Shown here: positions 55,515 to 64,000 of the stretch, piece after piece | Layout of the letters: the number at the start of each line of letters is the position of its first letter | Numbering within the stretch: position 1 is the stretch's first letter | DNA from: Atriophallophorus winterbourni | Taxonomy: Eukaryota > Platyhelminthes > Trematoda > Plagiorchiida > Microphallidae | Length of the DNA: 64,000 nucleotides | Assembly: GCA_013407085.1 (NCBI GenBank) | Contig: JACCGJ010004939.1 | Coordinates: forward strand, 1-64,000 | Direction of reading: 5' to 3' | Notes under the pieces: generated by a model | What the model was told of the DNA's origin: nothing | Databases searched by the model: none | The model's input: only the letters and a program-made list of their open reading frames with translations | Made by a program: the position numbers and the translations under genes

Positions 55515-56325
55515 TCAGTTCAGTTCAGTTTGCACAGGACGATATGTTGCAGAGTCACCAATCGAGCGTCCAGAATACTTACGGTGGTAAGTCAAAAGTG
55601 CGTCCACCACTTCGAACAGTAGGTTCAATATTCTTCTGGTATGACTTTGGCTGGAATGCAACAGAAAAACTCCCCTCACCCAATAGGTGAGGAGAGAAAT
55701 TAGTGCGTTACAACGACAAATAGAAGAACAACTATAAAATGAGGGATAAAAATTGGGAAACACAAAGCGCCAGATCGATTCTAGTCTATATTTGAAGCAC
55801 GTTACTGAAGTAGAACAAACAACCTCTTCGGGAAGACAGTTCCAATGATTCACTACCCTTTCGCTAAAGAAGTGCTTACGTGCATTACACCTGACATGTT
55901 GCTTTGCCAGTTTCAGTGAATGGCCTCGAGTACCAACTACTGGCGCGAGAGCATACATATCAGTCGGATCAATAAAAACTAAAGGCTCTAACGATTTTAA
56001 AGGTCTCGATCAGATCCACACGTAGTCGCCTTCTTTTTAGCGAGAAGAGATCTAGACTCAACAGTCGTTGTTCATACGACTTCCCTGATTGCCCTTTATT
56101 CATACGAGTAGCTAGGCGCTGAACAACTTCAAGCGTGGCAATGTCCTTTTCCAAGTTAGGAGACCAAGCTTGAACGCAATACTCGAGATGAGGTCTCACT
56201 ATCGCTTTATACAGTGGGATGAAAACCTCCGGGGACCTGCAGGATAAAACTGATCGGAGGCGAAAGAGCTGGTCAGTAGCGCGTTGTGTAGCAGCTGCAC
56301 ATTGATCAGCCCATTTAAATTCCAC
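55515..56325 (-). pseudogene. CR1 ORF2 thumb and C-terminus
   Basis: 56325-55969: FKWADQCAAATQRATDQLFRL, FIPLYKAIVRPHLEYCVQAW, LDLFSLKRRRLRVDLIETFKI. 55958-55840: MYALAPVVGTRGHSLKLAKQH, FFSERVVNHWNCLPEEVVC. A frame break lies at about 55963 and another separates this part from the palm. Confidence 0.82.
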
Positions 56326-56513
56326 TGAAACCTCAATACCTAAGCCCCGGACGTTTGATACCCCAGTTATCTCCAGTATGTTATCAGGTCCAGCAACCTG
56401 CAGCTTCGTTGCAGCTTTGGACAGAAGATAGCTTTTTGAGAAGTTGACTGGTAGATCCCACGTGGAAGACCACTTGATGATCTTTTCTATATCCTCAAAA
56501 AGATCCTGTTCGT

Positions 56514-58523
56514 TCAGCGATCCGATAAACTTGACATCGTCTGCAAAAATATAGCAGGGACACTTAGCGAGGATGCCAAATCATCGATGAAGATAAGAAA
56601 GAGTAGTGGGCCTAGTACTGAACCCTGCGGGACTCCACTAACAACTCCTGCTTTCGCGGAATACATATTGCCTATGCGAACGCGAAAATACCGATTGCTC
56701 AAGAAGTTTGTGATCCAGTTCTTTAGAGGGCCATCGATACCTATTAGTCCAATCTTCATTGCAAGCAACCTGTGGTTTACCGAGTCAAAGGCTTTACAGA
56801 AGTCCAAGTAGAGAACTTCGACCTGGTGGCCTTTATCTAGCCTCCTAGTGACCTCATTAAGAAAACATAATAGGTTCGTTAGGCAAGACTTCCCTTTTAG
56901 AAAACCATGCTGAGCAGAGTTTAGCAACGAACCAGAGACAAGGTGGCGACAGATCCTATCCCTAATAAGTCTCTCTAGGGTTTTGCAAAGGATACTAGTA
57001 AGGCTTACAGGTCTGTAGTTGCAAACTGAAGATCGACTGCCACCTTTATGTATAGGAATCACATCAGCCTGCTTCCAAGCACTCGGAATATACCCATACC
57101 TTAAGGATGCGTTAAAGAGGCGACCCACCGGTTGTGCTAATACAGGCGCCAGGTTCTTAATAACTTGAGGGTGAATACCATCCGGGCCCGCAGATTTATG
57201 TGGATTAGTTGCTTCAAGCGCAAGCCTAACCTCATTATCAGTGAAAATTATTTCATCGAGGGTAGGAACGCTATCTGACCTTATGTCCACTGGCATATTC
57301 GGGAGATCAGTTTGGCGATCAGGCCTCTGAACAGCTCGAAAATGTTCGAGAAAAGCCGAAGCCTTTTCAGAATCTGAATCTAGTTGAGATCCATTGTCCA
57401 GTTGAAGGTTGCCTATGCAATCGCGAGTTTTGCCTTTGAATTGTGCATAGCTATAGAAACGCTTTGGGCACTGTCTTATATTACATGCCAGTCGTGCCTC
57501 AAAGTCACGTTTTGCCTTACGTTGGCTTCCCACAGCCTTATTTCTAAGTAGTTTATACCTTGTCCAGGCCCATTGTGTCTGAGAAGCTTTGTAAGTTTTC
57601 CAGGCACGGTCCCGGATTTTAATACCACGGTGCATCGATGGTGTCCACCACTGTGGCTTGTTGCGTCTTTTGACGTGCACCAACGGAGCAAATCTGTCTT
57701 GCAGTGTGGACAGACAATGGTGAATAAGCTGCCAGTTTGCTGCCATATCATCACCAGAAGATTGTGACAAGATCTGATCTGCTTCTTCTGAGACAACACT
57801 CCAGTCTACCCTATTGAAGTTGCGCTTTAGTTTCGGAGGCGGTTTGTCATACCTGAGAAGTAGCTGGAAGCTAATCATGATGTGATCACTTTTCCCTAGT
57901 GGGGAAAGATATTGCACCTGTCGAACCATTTGCTCATTCGAAGATATAACAAGATCCAGGACCGAAGGTTCACAGCCATGCCGGAACCTTGTAGGCTCAG
58001 TTACATGTTGGCTCATAGCATGTCTGTGGGTCCATTCTATGAAGTCCTCAGACATCTTATCAGCTTGGCAGCTCTGGTTAGGCCAAGATATGTGTGGTAG
58101 ATTAAAATCACCCACCATAAGAACCTGAGACCCAAGCGCACGTAGTGAACTCAAATTCTCAAGCAAGTTATACATATCCTGTACTCCTGAATGGGGACTC
58201 AAATAAACGCACGCTATTACCGTAGATTGCTTATAGGAGTGAATTAGACAGGAGCTAAGTTGCACATTGCGCGTGCCAAGCCTAACGTTTAACTCTGAGG
58301 TACGGAGGCCTAACCTGAGAAGAATAGCAACACCGCCACCTTGTAATGCACCCGGTCTATCACACCTGATCACGGAATAGCTGTTACCAACTATATCGGG
58401 AATGTCATCAGATGCAGAGAGCCAGGTTTCTGTCAGTGCAATTACATGCGGTCTCAACTCATGTGCAAGGATGGAGAGTTCAGACCATTTGTTTCGGATG
58501 CTACATGCATTCCCGAGTAGCAC
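56514..58523 (-). pseudogene. CR1 ORF2: endonuclease and reverse transcriptase
   Basis: 669 codons. Endonuclease (residues about 1-225): NACSIRNKWSELS, ALTETWLS (Glu), VMVGDFNLPHISW (Asp, Asn) and GKSDHIMISF (Asp, His). Linker: KRFYSYAQFKGKTR. RT (about 415-669): AGPDGIHPQVIKNLAPVLAQ, CNYRPVSLTSILCKTLERL, HGFLKGKSCLTNLL, LDFCKAFDSVNHRLL, SGVPQGSVLGPLLFLIFIDD. One base is missing near 56563, so the FADD palm motif lies in another frame (IFADDVKFIGS can be read across 56540-56510). Endonuclease nicks target DNA; RT copies the RNA there. Confidence 0.9.
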
Positions 58524-58555
58524 TGTGGCGGCAGTGTCACGTAATCTATTCCCAA

Positions 58556-59562
58556 TTAGTCTTGTGTGATTCTCGGGCGGAGTACCCGAGAAGTCAGCAC
58601 GTTTTTTGGCGTGCTGCTTGCGATAGCCGAGTCACCTGGTGCGGCCTGAACACCAGCTGTACACTGCAGGTTGCTAACCACGAGCTGTGGAATTACAGGG
58701 ATAATACTACGACCACAGACCTCATCCTCGGACGCTTCCAAGATTTCTGCAGCTGATGAAGCCCCATCCTTTTCGGATGAACGGCGCCTTCGATTGGACG
58801 TTACTTCGTAACGAGAATCTATTAGCTTTATGAAACCCCGCTTGTCGTTATTAGAGGTCTTTACAATCTGATTCCTCCTATTTGAAGCGGAAGAGTATTG
58901 TCTTATCCGGGAGGGAGGGTTGTCCGGCTTAACCTGCAGTTTGTCTAGAGTTGCTTCGGCGATGTGGTCAGCCTTAGATAGTAAAGCGTCCCGATCCGCC
59001 TGGTATTTGAATTCTACCAGGATTGGCCTAGGGCGATTATCCATCTTCCATTTTCCAACACGGTGAATTCGCATTGTAGGAGTGGAAGGCCTCAGACCTA
59101 CCATCCGGATAAGATCGCTGATACATCTGCGATCTAAATCTTTTCTAGACTTCGATTCCTTAATAAATGGCTCTGCTCGATTAAAAACCAGTACATTTCG
59201 TGTTCTAGTTTTTGGAGCAGGGGTGCCACGCAGTGTATCGAATTGCTTGCGCAAGTCATTCAATTCCTGGAGAATGTGATCCAGTGCGGGTGATCCGGCA
59301 ACATTTTCATGTTGCTTCCGTTGGGTAGTAGCTTTATTCGTCTTCCTACGCCTCTTCGGAATCTCTGCTACAGTAACCACCCTTCTAGAAGCTCGCATTG
59401 GAGAACGAGATGACTGGCCATTTATGTCTGCGTCCTGTGTGGATGCAGTTTTTTGGCGTTCTTGGTAGCACGCTTTTTAGATTTGACCACCTTAGAAGAG
59501 GTAGCCTGCTTGATAGGACGTCGTAGCTGGCTAGATTTGTCAGCTATGTCCGTGCCAGCCAT
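58556..59562 (-). pseudogene. CR1 ORF1 (RNA-binding)
   Basis: Starts MAGTDIADKSSQLRRP at 59562 with a Lys-rich stretch, shifts frame near 59425, then runs 59398-58556 with a predicted coiled-coil (LDHILQELNDLRKQFDTL), an RRM-like core (NVLVFNRAEPF, RRCISDLIRMVGL, MRIHRVGK, RPILVEFKYQADRDALLSKA) and a basic C-terminal part. No PHD finger. ORF1p binds the LINE RNA. Confidence 0.75.
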
Positions 59563-59721
59563 TATATCAGAACTTACACTAGCCCTCACAAACGTTGCAA
59601 ACGTTGGGGCGGGTACAGAATCTGATGAGCAAGGCAACGTCCGACTTTTCCTTGGCTTTGAACAAACGGCGTCTGTGGCAACCTGATGACAGCCGCTACA
59701 GTACCACAGCAACCAGCAACC

Positions 59722-60665
59722 AGGTCGCAATTTCACTGTTTGGACCGACCACAAGCCCTTAACATTTGCCTTTGCTGCTCCTTCAGATAAATGTTCACCT
59801 CGTGAGATCTGACATTTGGACTTTATTTCCCAATTCACAATGATATTAAATATTTGTCTGGACCGTCCAATACTGTTGCTGATGCATTTTCCCGTATGGA
59901 AATTTCTACAGTCCGTCATTCCCCCTTGGATCTAGAGCAGCTAGCCCTTGCTCAACAGAACGAATCGGAAGTCCAACAGTACGACACATCATTTTCTCGT
60001 GTTCGAAAAATTCCCGTGCCCAATTCAAACTTGCACATATTGTGTGATTTTTCTACTACCCAACCCCGTCCGTTGGTTCCCGCTTCATTCAGACGAATTG
60101 TTTTTGATCAAATCCACGGTTTATTTCATCCCGATATCCGCGCTACTCGCAAACGTATCAGCGAGCGTTTTATCTGGCCGAGTATGCATAAAGACATTCA
60201 ATCATGGACTAAATCTTGCATCCAGTGTCAACGCAGCAAAGTCCAGCGTCATATCATCAGCGCCCCTGGATTATTCCCTCTACAGCGCGAACGTTTACAA
60301 CATGTTCACATCGATCTGGTAGGTCCCATGGCTATATCCAATGGTTTTGCATACATTCTCACTTGTATTGATCGTTTCACCCTTTGGCCCACAGCTGTTC
60401 CTATTCCTGACATTAGTGCGGAAACGGTGGCGAAAACTTTCCTGCAAAGCTGGATTAGCAACTTTGGTGTTCCATGAACCATAACCACTGACCGTGGATC
60501 CCAATTTCAATCAACCCTGTTTCGTGAGTTAAATAACCTTCTTGGCACGAACCACATTCAAACTACAGCATATCATCCCTTTGCTAATGGTTTGGTAGAA
60601 AGATTTCATCGCCATTCGAAGGCTGCGTTGATGTTTAGTGGAAATACAGAGTAATGGGCAGAGCA
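59722..60665 (+). pseudogene. CsRn1-clade RNase H end and integrase core
   Basis: GRNFTVWTDHKPLTFAFA (third RNase H acid), [11 protein letters not shown]; integrase zinc region [32 protein letters not shown]; core [17 protein letters not shown] (first Asp), TTDRGSQF (second Asp, after a TGA near 60476), [14 protein letters not shown] (Glu). Stops near 60476 and 60652. The DDE triad is complete. Integrase would insert the cDNA. Confidence 0.88.
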
Positions 60666-60666
60666 T

Positions 60667-60933
60667 TTGCCTTTAATTCTTCTCAAAATCCGTACGTCTG
60701 TGAAAGAAGATCTTGGTTGTTCTGCGGCTGAGTTACTATATGGCATGACACTTCGTCTCCCAGGTGAGTTGAATGCATCACCTGACGTTCTAATTGACGT
60801 CAGCATACCTCATTACGTCAATCGTTTACGAACATTAATGCGTCAATTACGCGTAACTCCTACCCGTTCCAATACTCGTCCTTTTTATCTTCCTGCCGAT
60901 TTTCGAACATGTGATTTTGTTTTTGTTAGAACT
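60667..60933 (+). pseudogene. CsRn1-clade integrase, distal part
   Basis: LPLILLKIRTSVKEDLGCSA, AELLYGMTLRLPGEL, and TRPFYLPADFRTCDFVFVR. It is cut by the second CR1 insertion at about 60934. Confidence 0.8.
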
Positions 60934-61780
60934 AGCACATCCTGTGGGTCGTATGTTTAACGCTTCCTTGCAACATGGATATATTCCGAGTATTTGGAAG
61001 CTGGCTAATGTGATCCCGATACGTAAATGTGGCAGTCGATCCTCAGTTTGTAAGTGCAGACCTGCAAGCCTTATTAACATCCTATGTAAAATCCTGGAGA
61101 AACTTATTAGGGATAGGATCTGTCGCCATCTAGTTGATTACTCGTTGCTGAACTCTGCTCAGCACGGCTTCCTTAAAGGGAAGTCGTGCCTAACAAACCT
61201 CTTATGTTTTCTTAACGAGGTCACCATGAGGCTAGATAAAGGCCAACAAGTTGAAGTTTTTTACTTGGACTTTTGCAAGGCCTTTGATTCGGTAAACCAC
61301 AGATTGGTTGCAGACAAACTTGGTTATATGGGTATGGATGGTCTTCTGAAGAAATGGATAATAGGCTTCTTAAGCAATAGATTCTTTCGTGCCATTGAAA
61401 CCGGCCAAGCGACATGTCAGGTCCAATGTTCGTAAGTTCTTCTTTAGTGAAAGGGTAGTAAATTACTGGAATCGACTTCCTAAAGAACTTGTTTGTTTTA
61501 CTTCGGTAAGGGGTTTCAAGAATGGACTAGACTCTGTGTGGCCTTCATTATTTCCTGATTTTTATCCGTAAGGGAATAATTGTCGTTGGAACGCACTAAT
61601 GTTTCTGCTCACCTACTGGTGAGGGGAGTTTTTCTGTTGCATTCCAGATTACTCTCATACCAGAAGATATTGTTTGAAGTGGTGACGCTCTTCTGTGGCA
61701 TACCACCGAAAAAAATCTGGACGCTCGATTTGCTCGTTAGCCACATACAGTCCTGTGCAAACTGAACTGAACTGAACTGG
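60934..61780 (+). mobile_element. CR1 family 1 copy, internally deleted, (AACTG)n tail
   Basis: Plus strand, starting in RT (LAHPVGRMFNASLQHGYIP, HGFLKGKSCLTNLL, LDFCKAFDSVNHRL). At about 61390 it jumps directly to the C-terminal end (RHVRSNVRKFFFSERVVNYWN), losing the palm and thumb, and then continues to AACTGAACTGAACTG at 61757-61780. The gypsy reads V-R-T-D-Q-V across it. Confidence 0.85.
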
Positions 61781-62149
61781 ATCAGGTTCGTAGACCTCTT
61801 CAACCTCCCTACACTAGCTCTTTCAAAGTAATCGGGAGACATGCGAAGTATTTTGTCATCGACAAGAATGGTGAGCACGACACCGTCAGCATTGATCGTC
61901 TCAAAATCGCCTATGTTGAGTCTGCTGTCTCGCCCAAACATGACGCTGTTCCCAGTCTGATTGAAAGCACTGCTGAGACTGCAGTTATTCCATCTCTACC
62001 CAGTCCCTCAAATCCAAGTGACATTCATCACAACCCACACAGTCTACCCATCCATGTATATACTCACCCCCATCTATCCCCAAACACGACTAACTCGTTC
62101 CGGTCGTACCGTCAGGTGGCCCGCTAACCTAACCGACTTCTCCCAATGA
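61781..62149 (+). pseudogene. CsRn1-clade integrase C-terminal tail
   Basis: DQVRRPLQPPYTSSFKVIGR (GPY/F-like module), KYFVIDKNGEHDTVSIDRLKIAYVE, then a Pro/Ser/His-rich tail ending near 62149. It completes pol just before the polypurine tract. Confidence 0.8.
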
Positions 62150-62197
62150 CGCTTTCGAGCGTTTGCAAACCTCTATTCCAACGCTCTAGGAGGGGAG

Positions 62198-62507
62198 TAT
62201 CATAGTGTTTTCCATTTGCATAACCTTTACTGCGCTTGTTTTACTGCTTATGCCGAGTAGCGGTTTATGTACTTATGAAACGCGCGGTTTTCGGATTACA
62301 CGTGGCGTGACGCATCTCTTGATCTGTTTTGAGACTAGCTCCATCCACTGTCGCCATTGTGCTGGAGTTCATGTGTTCTGTGTTTGCGTGATCTAAACTA
62401 CATCGGAATAGCATTGTGTTCCAACTAGAAACTATAAACTGCTAGTGGTAACACTCCTACTTGCCCAGTCTTATTTATTACTTTATCTCGACCAGGTTTA
62501 CCACTAC
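62198..62507 (+). repeat. 3' LTR of CsRn1-clade element
   Basis: Starts TATCATAGTG after the purine run and ends near TTTACCACTAC. Direct copy of 52351-52656. Confidence 0.88.
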
Positions 62508-62730
62508 GCTGTGACTTACATTTAATTTAAGGTAGTTACAATTATCTACCAATCTGGTCGCAGCTTCTAGTCCATTTATTATGTCGCAGCTATCTGACAT
62601 TATGACGATTTTAACATTATCAGCAAACATGTAACAGAAGGCGAACAGCTGATTTGTTAGATCATCAATGAAGATGGGAAGATTAGAGGACACAAGACTG
62701 ATGTAAGATACGAGAGACTGATGAAGGTCT
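62508..62730 (-). pseudogene. LINE RT palm fragment
   Basis: The minus strand reads FIDDLTNQLFAFCYMFADNVKIVIMSD, the region between motif B and the FADD motif of CR1-type RT, with FADN in place of FADD, followed by NCNYLKLNVSHS. It abuts the gypsy 3' LTR, so the gypsy may have landed in an older LINE. Confidence 0.6.
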
Positions 62731-63640
62731 AAATTGAGTATAACCCATATAGCGAACGGGTACTAAAGGAGCAAATCCATCATAAATTAGGATAATGTTG
62801 CTCACGATCTGTTCCCACATCCCGTGAACATGATCAAGGTGTTGCCACGAAATAATTGCTGATGCCTGCAGTGCGGCGAGCTTCGAGCAGATTTAACGGG
62901 GAATTACAGAAGATCGCGATCAACTCGCTAGCCAAAACTACATGTTCGCTCTATCCTTAGGGTAGAAAGTAGACCAAATTTTCTTTACCGCTTCCAGCAG
63001 TTGCGAGAGATATGCTGATAGTAAATTTTATGCGGGTTTGTTCGCGTGTGCTTGCAGCGCATGAAATTATGTCCAGTCCAAAAATATTTCGCTTTCCCGA
63101 AGAGTGAGAGATTTGATACTAATACTTTATCTCGGGATGATTAATATAACGGAAGATCACAATACAGTGTGCTATGGCCAAAAGAAACGAAAACTGAACC
63201 TGCAGAATAGCATCTTCCTCCAAACTAGTGTTTGGACCACGGTAATACAGCTTAACACCATACGCGTGCATCAGTGTAGGAGCAAGGTAGAAACCATCTA
63301 CACGTTCGTGGTAGAAAGAGAAGGTCTTTAGCCAAAAGGAATAGCTCAATGGGAAAATGCCACTCTAGCCAACCTACCATAGGTTGTTCGCTTCTTATTG
63401 CACCAAGAACTTCAGGTATGACAGTCGTGTTATAACCAGACAGTCACAGGAATATGTATTGGGTACACGCAGCCTTCTCGGTCTGCTCGACTCGTAGTCA
63501 AAAGTAAAAAGTGGGTCAACAATGTAAAACGCACATGATGTGCACACACACAAATCGATACATGTCCGCGGGCGAATGAGCGCCATCACGTTGTGTTAGT
63601 GGGATAGACACACGCACACGACACTCCTTCATCCTCAGGT
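62731..63640. other. No gene seen
   Basis: Short frames only; a CA-rich patch near 63540-63620. Nothing supported. Confidence 0.4.
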
Positions 63641-63655
63641 TTAAACGAGTCCCGC

Positions 63656-64000
63656 TTGATACCTCTTGACAGGCCTGCGCTGGCGATCAGACCGCCGGAT
63701 TGGGCTTGCACTTTCCTCTTCAGTGTTTGACTCGACTAATGTTTCAGCCTCACGATTTTCTGGTGTTTGTAACGGACTTGGTGTAGTTTCTCGCCGTCTA
63801 ATGTGGTCCCCATGGCGAGTGATGCGAACGCCATCATCCATGGGCATGGTCCGTTTATGCCCATCATCTAGAATGATAGTTTCCCTCTTCCACGATGGTA
63901 CCGACGGGTCGGGGCGAACGTAAACCGGGTCTCCGTCACTCACTCTACTCGGGACACTCTTTTGGTTTTGCTGTCTCATCGTCTCATGTTGTTTAACTGA
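63656..64000 (-). pseudogene. gypsy pol C-terminal end, cut by window edge
   Basis: The minus-strand frame 63979-63641 reads KSVPSRVSDGDPVYVRPDPSVPSW (integrase C-terminal SH3-like module), VRITRHGDHIRRRET and RRSDRQRRPVKRYQ (common tail of gypsy pol, 'RRS.R.R.P..R'). It is open to its stop. The rest of the element must lie right of 64000. It differs from the CsRn1 copy, so it is another gypsy lineage. Confidence 0.7.

Larger units (their letters stand above)
55509..59721 (-). mobile_element. CR1 LINE family 1, essentially full length, in gypsy RNase H
   Basis: 4.2 kb on the minus strand, from ORF1 start (59562) to an (AACTG)n tail at 55509-55530. It splits the gypsy RNase H exactly between LLE and GRNFTV. 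ORF1, endonuclease, RT and C-terminal parts are all present, with a few frameshifts. It is the most complete CR1 in the window and can serve as the reference for the shorter copies at 27049, 32380 and 60934. Confidence 0.88.
52351..62507 (+). mobile_element. CsRn1-clade Ty3/gypsy LTR retrotransposon with three nested LINEs
   Basis: LTRs 52351-52656 and 62198-62507 flank gag, protease, RT, RNase H and integrase in Ty3/gypsy order. TGG plus TGAGCCCGA (52660) is the likely primer-binding site; AGGAGGGGAG before 62198 is the polypurine tract. The gag CHCC finger CYYHCRFGAKSIHCTSPC is the mark of the CsRn1 clade. Without the inserts (52807-53158, 55509-59721, about 60934-61780) it is about 4.7 kb. 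Several stops and shifts make it inactive. Confidence 0.92.

Overview
The window looks like repeat-laden nuclear DNA from a parasitic flatworm, most probably a trematode. This is inferred from several signs: a CsRn1-type Ty3/gypsy element with the unusual CHCC gag finger known from Clonorchis, many CR1- and RTE-type LINEs, Penelope-like (PLE) fragments, tRNA-headed SINE-like units carrying hammerhead ribozymes, and a metazoan ATG9 gene with an oversized intron. The species cannot be named from sequence alone. The genetic code reads as standard.

The only recognisable host gene is ATG9 (minus strand, 14835-20979), the autophagy lipid scramblase. It has two coding exons separated by a 3.1 kb phase-0 intron that carries PLE debris. 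The rest of the window is mobile elements or their remnants.

Layout. 1-2.4 kb: LINE ORF1 remnant and a PLE GIY-YIG end with a hammerhead-like tail. 3.1-5.7 kb: internally deleted CsRn1-like element with about 120 bp LTRs. 6.1-8.9 kb: LINE remnant split by a probable solo LTR. 9.2-9.5 kb: tRNA-headed SINE-like unit with a perfect hammerhead. 10-14 kb: mostly unassigned, with simple repeats. 14.8-21 kb: ATG9. 21.4-26.1 kb: LINE, gypsy and RTE debris with several copies of a SINE-like repeat. 26.2-33.2 kb: a pile of CR1 LINE copies on the minus strand, one of them split by a compact 1.2 kb LTR element. 33.3-35.7 kb: Mutator-like (MULE) transposase with an intron, a SWIM finger and a PHD-like finger. 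37.5-37.9 kb: short repeats and a second perfect hammerhead. 38.4-40.5 kb: RTE and BEL/Pao remnants. 41.4-45.1 kb: LINE. 45.1-51.6 kb: BEL/Pao element with both LTRs. 52.35-62.5 kb: CsRn1 element with both LTRs, into which three LINEs have inserted. 63.6 kb to the right edge: C-terminal end of another gypsy pol.

The strongest points for follow-up are the hammerhead ribozymes. Two are perfect by inspection (9373-9417 minus; 37816-37858 plus) and share one architecture. A second variant class has one extra nucleotide before stem II and is linked to PLE 3' ends (2295-2340, 19584-19626 and two diverged copies in the ATG9 intron). Other points are the near-intact MULE, the nested insertions with readable target-site duplications, and the distinct 3' tails of the LINE/SINE families. 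All identifications come from reading motifs by eye; no database search was run.
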